Assembly (NCBI GenBank): GCA_023420085.1
Contig: JAEZWQ010000040.1
Coordinates: 1-15,646, forward strand
DNA: 15,646 bases
Direction of reading: 5' to 3'
Source of the DNA: Bacillota bacterium
GTDB lineage: Bacteria > Bacillota > Clostridia > Lachnospirales > Lachnospiraceae
In this document: one piece after another, positions 1-7,802 of the stretch
Numbering within the stretch: the first letter of the stretch is position 1
How the letters are laid out: each line of letters starts with the position of its first letter
Position numbers and translations under genes: made by a program
The notes under the pieces: generated by a model
Databases searched by the model: none
What the model was told of the DNA's origin: nothing
What the model saw: only the letters and a program-made list of their open reading frames with translations

Positions 1-1
1 G

Positions 2-514
2 AGACAAATCGGGATTTTTAAGTTGACTTTTATATCCACACAATCTAGAGATGCAGCAAGGCACTACCAGCATAGCGAATTAGGGTTCAATTATCGTATG
101 AGCAATGTCGTTGCTGGGATTGGAAGAGGACAATTAAAAGTATTAGACCACAGAGTGGCAAAGAAGAAATATATTTTTGAGTTTTATAAGAGAGAGCTTG
201 GTCAGTTAGAAGGCGTAGAGTTCATGCCTATCAACGACTGGAACGAGCCGAACTATTGGCTGAGTGTAATGACATTGAAGAGTACAGTTAGACCTCTTGA
301 TGTTATGGAAGCATTAGAGAAAGAGAATATTGAATCAAGACCTGTCTGGAAGCCGATGCATATGCAGCCGTTCTTTGCTGAATATGATTATGTTGGTTCA
401 GATGTGAGCGAGAAACTCTTTGATAATGGTGTGTGCTTGCCATCTGATACTAAGATGACGGATGAAGATTTAACTAGGATATGTGAGATTATAAAAGGCC
501 TATGGTCTGAATGA
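2..514 (+). CDS. pglE: PglE-like UDP-amino-sugar aminotransferase (DegT/DnrJ/EryC1 family), 3' part only
   Basis: The reading frame is open from the left edge, so this is the C-terminal 170 residues of a gene that starts outside the window; family members are about 380-400 residues. The TTG at 23 is inside the conserved core and is not a real start. The visible part begins just after where the PLP-binding lysine would lie. It carries the stretch STQSRD...HYQHSELGFNYRMSN, the substrate-pocket region typical of sugar aminotransferases, and later ESRPVWKPMH and a C-terminal GVCLPSDT motif. These match PglE-type enzymes, which put an amino group on C4 of UDP-4-keto-6-deoxy-GlcNAc using glutamate. 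The next gene is a PglC-like transferase, which fits a bacillosamine-type pathway; the dehydratase and acetyltransferase (PglF, PglD) would have to be upstream. The family is near certain; the exact substrate is inferred from resemblance and context. Confidence 0.88.
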   Translation, partial: RQIGIFKLTFISTQSRDAARHYQHSELGFNYRMSNVVAGIGRGQLKVLDHRVAKKKYIFEFYKRELGQLEGVEFMPINDWNEPNYWLSVMTLKSTVRPLDVMEALEKENIESRPVWKPMHMQPFFAEYDYVGSDVSEKLFDNGVCLPSDTKMTDEDLTRICEIIKGLWSE

Positions 515-531
515 GAAGTAGGTGCTAATAA

Positions 532-1299
532 ATGCAGAGTGAAGTTAAAAAAGAAGTTAAAGTGAATAATGGCGAATTAAATACGAGTATGGCTACACCT
601 ACAAAAGGCCTATATAGAAGATTTCTCAAACGACCAATGGACTTTATTTTGTCTTTAATGGCAATTATCGTTTTAAGTCCGGTACTTATAATCGTTGGTG
701 TGTTAGTGAGAGTCAAGCTCGGTAGTCCTGTACTGTTTAAGCAAAAAAGACCTGGGCTTAATGAGAAGATATTCACTATGTATAAATTTACAACTATGAC
801 AGATGAGAAGGACGAGAATGGGGAGCTGCTTCCAGACTCAGTTAGACTTACTAAGTTTGGTAGGATGCTAAGGTCTACTTCACTAGATGAACTGCCAGAA
901 CTTTTCAACATACTTAAAGGAGATATGAGTATTGTAGGGCCTAGGCCACAGCTCGTAAGAGATATGGTTTTCATGTCAGAAGAACAAAGGCAGAGACATT
1001 CTGTCCATCCAGGACTGACCGGGTGGGCACAAGTTAATGGTAGAAACAACGTAACTTGGGAAGAGAAGATTTCGCTTGATTTAGATTATATTGAAGATAT
1101 TTCTTTTATTAAGGATTGGAAGATTATATTCATGACAGTCGCTAAGGTTTTTAAGAAAGATGATATTTCTACTGAAGGAATGGATACAGCAGAAGACCTT
1201 GGTGATTACTTATTAAGAGTTGGGAAAGTTGATCGATTTGAATATGAAAAATTGATTATTGAGAGCAATAGATTGTTAGGAAGGGAGATCGATCAATGA
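532..1299 (+). CDS. pglC: PglC-like phosphoglycosyl transferase (initiating sugar-phosphate transferase)
   Basis: This 255-residue protein should transfer a sugar phosphate from a UDP-sugar to undecaprenyl phosphate at the inner membrane face and so start each repeat unit. After a polar N-terminus there is one hydrophobic segment at about residues 35-60, the re-entrant membrane helix of the monotopic family. Then come FKQKRPG, the catalytic Asp-Glu pair in STSLDELPELFN (D119-E120), KGDMSIVGPRP and HPGLTGWAQVNGRN. There is no large N-terminal multi-helix domain, so it is the small PglC type rather than WbaP/WcaJ. The usual KFRTM motif reads KFTTM here. The C-terminal tail of about 50 residues goes beyond the Campylobacter PglC length. 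The start at 532 has a weak AGGTG-like site upstream; an ATG at 589 (residue 20) would also keep all conserved parts. The pglE-like neighbour suggests a bacillosamine-type substrate, but GalNAc or GlcNAc derivatives are not excluded. Confidence 0.9.
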   Translation: MQSEVKKEVKVNNGELNTSMATPTKGLYRRFLKRPMDFILSLMAIIVLSPVLIIVGVLVRVKLGSPVLFKQKRPGLNEKIFTMYKFTTMTDEKDENGELLPDSVRLTKFGRMLRSTSLDELPELFNILKGDMSIVGPRPQLVRDMVFMSEEQRQRHSVHPGLTGWAQVNGRNNVTWEEKISLDLDYIEDISFIKDWKIIFMTVAKVFKKDDISTEGMDTAEDLGDYLLRVGKVDRFEYEKLIIESNRLLGREIDQ

Positions 1300-2549
1300 A
1301 AACGATTTGGATACTAAATCAATATAATATGCCCCCTGAATATGGACATTTAAATAGACATTATAATTTTGCTAAGTATTTAAAACGCTTAGGATATAAT
1401 CCAATTGTTTTAGTGGGTAGTTATTTACACAATACCAATATACAAATGATAAAAGATGAATCAATTATTCGTAAATATGATGAATCAGATTTTCAATACT
1501 ATTTTATAAAGACAAAAGATTACTCTCAAAGTAGATTGATGAGAATTTATACTATGTTTGAATATTATCTTAATGTACTTAAAGTAAGTGATAATCTTGA
1601 TAAACCCGATGTTATTATTGGATCGACCGCTCATCCGTTTGCAGCTGTTGCAGCAATAAAGCTTGGTAAGAAATACGGATGTAAATCAATCGTTGAAGTC
1701 AGAGACTTGTGGCCTGAGAGTTTTGTTGCTTATGGTATAGTTAGTAGAAAAAATCCATTTCTTCGACTATTATATGCAGGGGAAAAATGGATTTATAAAA
1801 ATGCGGATAAACTTGTGTTTACAATGGAAGGTGGTAAAGACTACATAATAGAGCAGGGGTGGGATAAGAAAAACGGTGGACCTATTGACATTAATAAGAT
1901 ACATCATATTAACAACGGGGTAGATTTAGAAGTCTTCAATTACAATAAAGAACATTATACACTTGAAGATAAAGATTTAGATAATAAAGATTCTTTTAAG
2001 GTGATATATACAGGCTCTATACGTCTTGTTAATAATGTAAAAAGTATAGTTGATGCAGCATTTGAAATTAAGAAATTGGGTTTTGAAGATATAAAATTTA
2101 TTATCTATGGAGATGGAAGCGATAAAGCACCATTAGAAAAGTATTGTATCGACAATGGTTTAGATAATGTTGTTTTTAAAGGATTCATTGATAAAAAGTA
2201 CATCCCCAATATTTTAAGTAAATCTAACTTAAATATAATTCATTTTGAACAAAACAAAATTAAGAAATTTGGAGCTAGCTTGAATAAAATGTTTGAATAT
2301 TTTGCTAGCGGAAAGCCAACTTTGTCGGATTGTGAATTTGGATATGACCTTATAAATAAGTATAAATGTGGTGTAGTTATTGACAATGCTGATGCAAAAA
2401 GGATGTCAAAAGAGATAATTAAAATTAAAGAATTAGATGTTGCTCAATACAATGAACTATGCACTAATGCTTTATATGCAGCGAGGGATTATGATTTCAA
2501 AAATCTTTCAAAAAATTTAGTTGAGGTATTAGGAGGAAAAAATCAATGA
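1296..2549 (+). CDS. glycosyltransferase family 4, WbuB-like
   Basis: This 417-residue protein has the two-domain GT-B layout. The N-terminal half has WILNQYNMPPE near the start and EVRDLWPES at about residues 144-152, both typical of WbuB-type transferases. The C-terminal half has VIYTGSIR, the IYGDGSD segment and KMFEYFASGKPTL, which is the nucleotide-sugar binding region and corresponds to the family's EX7E area. It is probably a retaining enzyme that adds the second sugar to the lipid-linked first sugar on the cytoplasmic side. Its start codon overlaps the stop of the sugar transferase gene (ATGA at 1296-1299), with AGGGAG at about 1282-1287, so the two are probably translationally coupled. 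That coupling agrees with consecutive steps in assembly. Base composition is visibly more AT-rich than the flanking enzyme genes. Donor and acceptor cannot be read from the sequence. Confidence 0.9.
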   Translation: MKTIWILNQYNMPPEYGHLNRHYNFAKYLKRLGYNPIVLVGSYLHNTNIQMIKDESIIRKYDESDFQYYFIKTKDYSQSRLMRIYTMFEYYLNVLKVSDNLDKPDVIIGSTAHPFAAVAAIKLGKKYGCKSIVEVRDLWPESFVAYGIVSRKNPFLRLLYAGEKWIYKNADKLVFTMEGGKDYIIEQGWDKKNGGPIDINKIHHINNGVDLEVFNYNKEHYTLEDKDLDNKDSFKVIYTGSIRLVNNVKSIVDAAFEIKKLGFEDIKFIIYGDGSDKAPLEKYCIDNGLDNVVFKGFIDKKYIPNILSKSNLNIIHFEQNKIKKFGASLNKMFEYFASGKPTLSDCEFGYDLINKYKCGVVIDNADAKRMSKEIIKIKELDVAQYNELCTNALYAARDYDFKNLSKNLVEVLGGKNQ

Positions 2550-3853
2550 ATAGTATCAAAAAGAAGTTAATGGAAAAGACTGCAACTCTTGGTGTAGTAG
2601 GATTAGGTTATGTAGGGCTTCCTTTAGCGGTAGAAAAAGCTAAGGCAGGATTTAAGACTATAGGATTTGACGTTCAAGAATCAAAAGTTGAAATGGTCAA
2701 TGCAGGCAAGAATTATATCGGTGATGTTGTTAATGAAGATCTAGAAGAAATCGTTAAGTCTGGACTATTATCTGCTACAACGGATTTTGCACAAGTAGCA
2801 TCTGCTGATTGCGTTTGTATTGCTGTACCTACGCCACTTGATGCTTATCAGCAACCAGATATCAGCTATGTTAAAGCTTCAGCTGAGAGCATTGTGCCAT
2901 ACATGCATAAGGATATGTTGATAGTTCTTGAATCAACTACATATCCTGGAACTACAGAAGAGCTATTGATGCCTATTCTGGAAAAATCTGGATTAAAATG
3001 TGGAGTGGACTTCCACCTTGCTTTTTCACCTGAAAGGGTAGATCCAGGTAATCTTATTTACAAAACGAAAAATACTCCTAAAGTAGTTGGTGGAATCACG
3101 CCTGAATGTACAGATACTGCTGCAGCAATGTATGAAGCAATCCTTGAGGCACCTATTCATAGGGTGTCATCACCTGCAGTAGCTGAGATGGAAAAGATTC
3201 TAGAAAACACATATAGAAATGTAAATATTGGACTTGTTAATGAGTTAGCAATTTTAAGTAATAAAATGGGCATCAACTTTTGGGAAGTTGTAGATGCAGC
3301 TAAATCAAAACCTTACGGCTTCCAAGCATTCTATCCCGGTCCAGGTCTCGGTGGACACTGCATTCCGCTAGATCCTTACTACTTATCCTGGAAGGCAAGA
3401 GAATATGGATTCCATACATCAATGATTGAGTCCTCTATGATGGTGAATGATAGAATGCCAGAATACTGCGCTGAGAGATCAAGCAAGATTCTTAATAGAT
3501 TTAAGAAAGCTATGAATGGTGCTAGAATCTTAATTCTTGGTGTTGCATATAAGCAAGACATTGATGATTATAGAGAAAGCCCTGCTATTCGAGTAATGGA
3601 AGAACTTGAAAAAGAAGGCGCACAGGTTGTTTATTATGATCCATTTGTTTCTGAATACCGCGAACATGGCATAGTTAAAAAGGGTGAGCCGGAACTTACT
3701 GCAGAACTCATTAAAAGTGCGGACCTTGTTATCATAACCACTGCTCACACAAATGTTGATTATAATTTTGTTCAGAAACATGCTAAGGCGATCTTTGATA
3801 CTAAGAATGCAATGAAGCATGTAGAAACACGTGAAAATATTGAGTTGTTATAA
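2546..3853 (+). CDS. wbpA: UDP-N-acetylglucosamine 6-dehydrogenase (WbpA type)
   Basis: This 435-residue nucleotide-sugar dehydrogenase should oxidise C6 of UDP-GlcNAc twice with NAD+, giving UDP-GlcNAc uronic acid. The Rossmann motif GLGYVGLPLA starts at residue 19. The central part has ESTTYPGTTEE and FSPERVDPGN. The catalytic cysteine is C272 in GPGLGGHCIPLDPYYLSW. A C-terminal UDP-binding domain includes GVAYKQDIDDYRESPA. The YLSWKA form after the cysteine motif and the WbpB, WbpD and WbpE homologues directly downstream favour a UDP-GlcNAc enzyme over a UDP-glucose dehydrogenase. The start overlaps the previous stop (ATGA at 2546-2549) and has AGGAGG at 2531-2536. In the WbpABED pathway this is step one. 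UDP-ManNAc is the main alternative substrate, less likely given the neighbours. Confidence 0.93.
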   Translation: MNSIKKKLMEKTATLGVVGLGYVGLPLAVEKAKAGFKTIGFDVQESKVEMVNAGKNYIGDVVNEDLEEIVKSGLLSATTDFAQVASADCVCIAVPTPLDAYQQPDISYVKASAESIVPYMHKDMLIVLESTTYPGTTEELLMPILEKSGLKCGVDFHLAFSPERVDPGNLIYKTKNTPKVVGGITPECTDTAAAMYEAILEAPIHRVSSPAVAEMEKILENTYRNVNIGLVNELAILSNKMGINFWEVVDAAKSKPYGFQAFYPGPGLGGHCIPLDPYYLSWKAREYGFHTSMIESSMMVNDRMPEYCAERSSKILNRFKKAMNGARILILGVAYKQDIDDYRESPAIRVMEELEKEGAQVVYYDPFVSEYREHGIVKKGEPELTAELIKSADLVIITTAHTNVDYNFVQKHAKAIFDTKNAMKHVETRENIELL

Positions 3854-3859
3854 GGGGGG
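3852..3859 (+). promoter_or_regulatory. ribosome binding site that decides the TTG start of wbpB
   Basis: AAGGGGGG lies directly after the stop codon region of wbpA and 7 bases ahead of TTG 3867. The longer frame from GTG 3831 has no such site and would add 12 residues lying inside wbpA, so the TTG is the better start. Confidence 0.7.
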
Positions 3860-3866
3860 CGTACCA

Positions 3867-4949
3867 TTGAGTTTAAAATATGCGATTATCGGATGTGGAA
3901 GAATTTCACCAAACCATATAGCAGCTGCACTTGAAAATAAATTGGATATTGTAGCGTTATGTGATATAGACGAATCAAAAATGAATTCTACGGTTCAAAA
4001 TTTTAACCTGCCAAATAAAACAAAGAAATACGTTGATTATAAGGAAATGCTTCAAAATGAGAAACCTGAACTTGTGGCTATATGCACTGAAAGTGGTAAG
4101 CATGGTCAGATAGCTTTAGATTGTATAGATGCTGGAACAAATCTTATCATCGAAAAACCGATAGCTCTTTCCTTAGAAGAAGCAGATTTAATCATTGAAA
4201 AAGCAAATAAAAAGAATATAAAGGTCAGTGCGTGCCACCAGAATAGATTCAACAAGTCCGTACAAAAGATTAGAGAAGCTGTCGAAGCTGATCGTTTTGG
4301 TAGACTGATGCATGGTACAGCCCATATCAGATGGAATAGAGGAGAAGATTATTATACTCAAGCGCCTTGGCGAGGTACTTGGGAGCAAGATGGTGGAGCT
4401 CTAATGAATCAGTGTATCCATAACATAGATTTATTGAGATGGATGATGGGCGATGAGATAATTGAAGTTGTAGGGATGACAGATAATCTAATCCACGGAT
4501 TCATTGATGCTGAAGATTTGGGTATGGCCTTAGTAAAGTTTGCTAATGGAAGTTATGGAATTATTGAGGGTACTACAAATATTTATCCCAAAAATCTTGA
4601 AGAAACTTTATACATCTTTGGAGAAAAAGGAACGGTTAAAGCAGGCGGAAAGTCTGTAAATCTAATTGAGGAATGGCAGTTTGCAGATAATCTAGATGAT
4701 CCAGAAGAAGTAAAAGAGAAATACCATGAGAATCCGCCGAATGTATATGGATTCGGCCATAATCCACTCTATGCAGATGTTATTGATGCAATTAAAAATG
4801 ATCGACAGCCATATGTGACAGCTGTTGATGGAAGAAATGCACTTGAGCTAGTACTTGCTATTTATAAGTCAGCTGCTGAAGGAAAGAGTGTAAAACTTCC
4901 ACTTGATAAGTGCAGTACATTAGATTTCAAAGGAAGGTTCAACAGATGA
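3867..4949 (+). CDS. wbpB: Gfo/Idh/MocA oxidoreductase: UDP-GlcNAcA 3-dehydrogenase (WbpB/WlbA type)
   Basis: This 360-residue protein should oxidise C3 of UDP-N-acetyl-glucuronic acid to the 3-keto sugar, the second step after WbpA. The NAD-binding motif IIGCGRIS is at residues 7-14. The family motif EKP is at 96-98, followed by CHQNRFNKSVQKI at 123 onward, WRGTWEQDGGALMNQ (168-182) and H185 in the HNIDLLRW segment. These are the pattern of WlbA/WbpB rather than of a general Gfo/Idh enzyme. I chose TTG 3867 as start because it directly precedes the conserved Rossmann strand and has a strong ribosome binding site. The 3' end overlaps the acetyltransferase gene by ATGA at 4946-4949. In known relatives the NADH is recycled using 2-oxoglutarate; whether this one does so cannot be seen. 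Confidence 0.92.
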   Translation: MSLKYAIIGCGRISPNHIAAALENKLDIVALCDIDESKMNSTVQNFNLPNKTKKYVDYKEMLQNEKPELVAICTESGKHGQIALDCIDAGTNLIIEKPIALSLEEADLIIEKANKKNIKVSACHQNRFNKSVQKIREAVEADRFGRLMHGTAHIRWNRGEDYYTQAPWRGTWEQDGGALMNQCIHNIDLLRWMMGDEIIEVVGMTDNLIHGFIDAEDLGMALVKFANGSYGIIEGTTNIYPKNLEETLYIFGEKGTVKAGGKSVNLIEEWQFADNLDDPEEVKEKYHENPPNVYGFGHNPLYADVIDAIKNDRQPYVTAVDGRNALELVLAIYKSAAEGKSVKLPLDKCSTLDFKGRFNR

Positions 4950-5506
4950 GCTACTTCGTCCATGAAAGCAGTTATATAGATGATAATGTATCAATTGGTG
5001 AAGGTACAAAAATATGGCACTTCTGCCATGTCCACAAAGGGGCTCAGATTGGTGAGAAATGTTCCTTAGGTCAAAACGTAAATGTGTCAAATAACGTGAA
5101 AATAGGTAATGCTGTTAAGATTCAAAACAATGTATCCATATATGAAGGTGTTGAACTTGAGGATTATGTGTTTTGTGGCCCGTCTATGGTTTTTACCAAT
5201 GATCTAACACCAAGAAGCAAATATCCCAAAGGTCCAGCTGCTTATAAGAGAACTTTAGTTAAGTATGGAGCTTCTATTGGCGCAAATGCAACTATTGTAT
5301 GCGGAAACACTATTGGTGAATGGGCAATGATTGCATCTGGAGCGGTAGTGACAAAAGACGTTCCGGCCTATGCACTAATGGCAGGTGTTCCTGCAAAGCA
5401 AATAGGATGGGTTTGTGAATGCGGAGTACCTCTAAAAAACAATTTGAAGTGTAGCGAATGTAAAAGAGAATACACAATAAAAAATGACGAATTGAAAGAA
5501 AAGTAA
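4946..5506 (+). CDS. wbpD: UDP-3-amino-GlcNAcA N-acetyltransferase (WbpD/WlbB type, left-handed beta-helix)
   Basis: This 186-residue protein is a hexapeptide-repeat acyltransferase that should put an acetyl group from acetyl-CoA on the 3-amino group, completing UDP-2,3-diacetamido-2,3-dideoxyglucuronic acid. Repeats of the form (I/V)GxxxxI run from about residue 10 to 145. TKIWHFCHVH (21-30), GQNVNVSNNVKIG and the loop FTNDLTPRS match WbpD/WlbB. The end carries four cysteines, C157/C159 and C169/C172, spaced like a small zinc ribbon. The start is ATG 4946 with AGGAAGG at 4931-4937, giving a 4-base overlap with wbpB; an upstream in-frame GTG at 4910 would add 12 residues lying within wbpB and has no better site. 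In this locus the acetyltransferase gene comes before the aminotransferase gene although its reaction follows. Confidence 0.92.
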   Translation: MSYFVHESSYIDDNVSIGEGTKIWHFCHVHKGAQIGEKCSLGQNVNVSNNVKIGNAVKIQNNVSIYEGVELEDYVFCGPSMVFTNDLTPRSKYPKGPAAYKRTLVKYGASIGANATIVCGNTIGEWAMIASGAVVTKDVPAYALMAGVPAKQIGWVCECGVPLKNNLKCSECKREYTIKNDELKEK

Positions 5507-5525
5507 ATTGAGGGGAGCATTGACT

Positions 5526-6653
5526 ATGGAATTTAGAGACGTAAAAGCTCAATACGATAAATATAAAAATGAGATTGATTCAGCAATTCAAGAAGTTATA
5601 AATAACACCAATTTTATCGGTGGAAAAGAAGTGAATACCTTAGAGCAAAGGCTGGCTGAATATGTAGGTGTCAAGCACTGTATTACTTGCGCAAATGGAA
5701 CTGAAGCCATGACTCTCCTCATGATGGCATGGGATATAAAAGAAGGGGACGCTGTTTTCGTTCCAGATTTTACATTCTTTTCAACAGGAGAGATTGTTTC
5801 ATTTAGAGGGGCTACACCAATATTTGTAGATGTTGATAGAGATACTTTTAATATTGACACTTCTAAACTTGAAAAAGCCATTAACAAGGTATTAGAAGAA
5901 GGTAAGCTTACTCCAAAGGTTATTATCCCAGTAGACTTATTTGGGTTACCTGCTGATCATATTGAAATTGAGAAAATTGCTAAGACGTATAATTTGAGAG
6001 TCTTAGAGGATGCAGCTCAAGGATTTGGTGGAAGCATCAATGGTAAGAAAGCTTGTAGTTTTGGTGATGCAGCAACAACATCATTCTTCCCCGCAAAACC
6101 ATTAGGATGCTATGGTGATGGTGGTGCAATTTTTACTAATGATGACACATTAGCTGAACTTCTTAATTCGTTGAAAGTTCATGGGAAAGGTGATAATAAG
6201 TACGATAATATTAGAATTGGCGTTAATTCTAGACTTGACTCTATACAGGCTGCAGTACTTAACGTTAAGCTAACAGCTTTTATTGAACATGAATTAGAGG
6301 ATGTAAATAGAGTATATAGACTTTATACTGAAAAGCTTAAAGGGATCGTTGAAACTCCTGTAATACCTGAAGGATATGTATCAAGTTTTGCTCAATATAC
6401 TATTAAATTAAAGAGCAGAGAAGAAAGAGATTCTTTACAAGCTAAGTTGAAGGAAGAAGGCATCCCAAGTATGGTTTATTATGTGAATCCAATGCATAAG
6501 CAAGGTGCTTTTACAGAGTATGATTACGATGATAATGACTTTGAAGTAACAAATGAGCTTTGCAAAACAGTATTATCATTGCCTATGCATCCGTACTTGA
6601 ATGAAAATGACATAAAGAAAATCACAGAGTGCATTAAACTGTTTGAATTTTAA
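5526..6653 (+). CDS. wbpE: UDP-3-keto-GlcNAcA aminotransferase (WbpE type, DegT family)
   Basis: This 375-residue PLP enzyme should transfer an amino group from glutamate to C3 of the keto sugar made by WbpB. It has the family order: MEFRDVKAQYDKYKNEI at the start, HCITCANGTEAM for the cofactor phosphate, VFVPDFTFFST, LEDAAQGFGGS and the internal aldimine lysine K191 in SFFPAKPLGCYGDGG. RIGVNSRLDSIQAAVLN follows. It is full length, unlike the different DegT enzyme at the left edge. ATG 5526 is preferred, with AGGGGAG at 5511-5517, eight bases upstream. The in-frame TTG at 5508 would put six extra residues across this ribosome binding site. It sits 19 bases after wbpD and closes the four-gene cassette. 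The family is certain; the substrate is deduced from the neighbours. Confidence 0.92.
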   Translation: MEFRDVKAQYDKYKNEIDSAIQEVINNTNFIGGKEVNTLEQRLAEYVGVKHCITCANGTEAMTLLMMAWDIKEGDAVFVPDFTFFSTGEIVSFRGATPIFVDVDRDTFNIDTSKLEKAINKVLEEGKLTPKVIIPVDLFGLPADHIEIEKIAKTYNLRVLEDAAQGFGGSINGKKACSFGDAATTSFFPAKPLGCYGDGGAIFTNDDTLAELLNSLKVHGKGDNKYDNIRIGVNSRLDSIQAAVLNVKLTAFIEHELEDVNRVYRLYTEKLKGIVETPVIPEGYVSSFAQYTIKLKSREERDSLQAKLKEEGIPSMVYYVNPMHKQGAFTEYDYDDNDFEVTNELCKTVLSLPMHPYLNENDIKKITECIKLFEF

Positions 6654-6677
6654 TTTTTTAGAACGAGGTGAAATGTT

Positions 6678-7775
6678 ATGAGAATTTTATTTTTATCTAA
6701 TGCTGCCAGTATTCACACTGTAAGGTGGGTAAATGCATTATCAGAACGAGGACATGAAGTTCATCTCGTATATAAATTTGATGATATTCCAAAAGAAAAT
6801 GAGATTAGTGAAAAAGTAAATCAATATAGATTGAAGTATTCTGGAACAAAAGGATATTTTTTAAATGCAATACAATTAAGACAGTTATCAAGAAGAATAA
6901 ACCCGGATATAGTAAATGCTCATTATGCAAGTGGATATGGGACATTGGTGAGATTAGCCAGGCTGCATCCAGTAGTTTTATCTGTTTGGGGATCAGATGT
7001 TTATGAATTTCCTTACCAAAGTAAATTTAAGATGAAAATACTTCTTGATAATTTAAGATATGCAAATGTTGTTGCATCTACAAGTGCAAGCATGGCAGAG
7101 CAGGTTAGATTACTATTGAATGATGAAAATATGAAAGTTCATATTACTCCTTTTGGGGTAGATATGTCAAAATACAAAAAAAGTAAAATCACTATAAATA
7201 CTGATAAGATCGTAATTGGTAATATCAAGTCATTAAAAAAAGTGTATGGTATAGAATATTTAATAAAAGCTACTTATATTTTGAAAAATAAGCTTAAATC
7301 TAATAATAAAATAGAATTAAGTGAAAAAATTATTACTGTAATATATGGTGATGGGATATTGCGAGAAGAGTTAGAGTTATTAGTAAAAGAACTAGGATTG
7401 CAAGATAGTGTTTTTTTTAAAGGTAAAATTCCCAACTCTGAAGTGCCACGTGCTTTAGAAGAATTTGACATATTTTGCGCTACTAGTAATCAAGAGAGTT
7501 TTGGGGTATCACTAGTTGAAGCTATGGCGATGGGGCTACCTGTTGTAGCTACAGATGTACCCGGTTTTAGAGAAGTTGTCGATCATGAAAAGACAGGGAT
7601 CATTGTTGAAAACAAGAATCCCGAAAAAATAGCTTATGCTTTGGAAAAATTAATATTTAATAGAGAATTAAGAAAAGAATTGGGAGAAAATGGTAGAAAT
7701 CGAGTTGAGGAGCTTTACAATTGGGAAAATAATGTGACAAAGATGTTGGAGATTTACGAAAGATTATCAAAATGA
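6678..7775 (+). CDS. glycosyltransferase family 4
   Basis: This 365-residue GT-B fold protein begins ILFLSNAASIHTVRWVNAL, typical of GT4 enzymes with an N-terminal acceptor domain. It has SVWGSDVYEFP at about residue 100 and, in the C-terminal donor domain, IYGDGILREELE and the EX7E motif with E273 and E281 in ESFGVSLVEAMAMGLPVV. It is therefore expected to be a retaining, metal-independent transferase acting at the cytoplasmic membrane face. AGGTG lies ahead of ATG 6678. It follows directly after the diacetamido-uronic acid cassette and may use that sugar as donor, but this is inferred only from position. Composition is AT-rich. Confidence 0.9.
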   Translation: MRILFLSNAASIHTVRWVNALSERGHEVHLVYKFDDIPKENEISEKVNQYRLKYSGTKGYFLNAIQLRQLSRRINPDIVNAHYASGYGTLVRLARLHPVVLSVWGSDVYEFPYQSKFKMKILLDNLRYANVVASTSASMAEQVRLLLNDENMKVHITPFGVDMSKYKKSKITINTDKIVIGNIKSLKKVYGIEYLIKATYILKNKLKSNNKIELSEKIITVIYGDGILREELELLVKELGLQDSVFFKGKIPNSEVPRALEEFDIFCATSNQESFGVSLVEAMAMGLPVVATDVPGFREVVDHEKTGIIVENKNPEKIAYALEKLIFNRELRKELGENGRNRVEELYNWENNVTKMLEIYERLSK

Positions 7776-7802
7776 TTAATTAAGAATGTAAGGTGTGACT
7801 CT

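Noticed and set aside
496..613. Repeated AAAGGCCTAT at about 496 and 604
   Set aside because: A 10-base match in AT-rich coding DNA, without further similarity around it, is most likely chance and does not mark an insertion or attachment site.
525..1049. Minus-strand 174-residue open frame across the sugar transferase gene
   Set aside because: It is antisense to a gene with clear family motifs, has no recognisable domain and low-complexity serine/leucine content; it is a shadow frame.
3530..3820. Minus-strand open frame inside the dehydrogenase gene
   Set aside because: It is opposite the conserved C-terminal domain of WbpA and has no ribosome binding site or family likeness.
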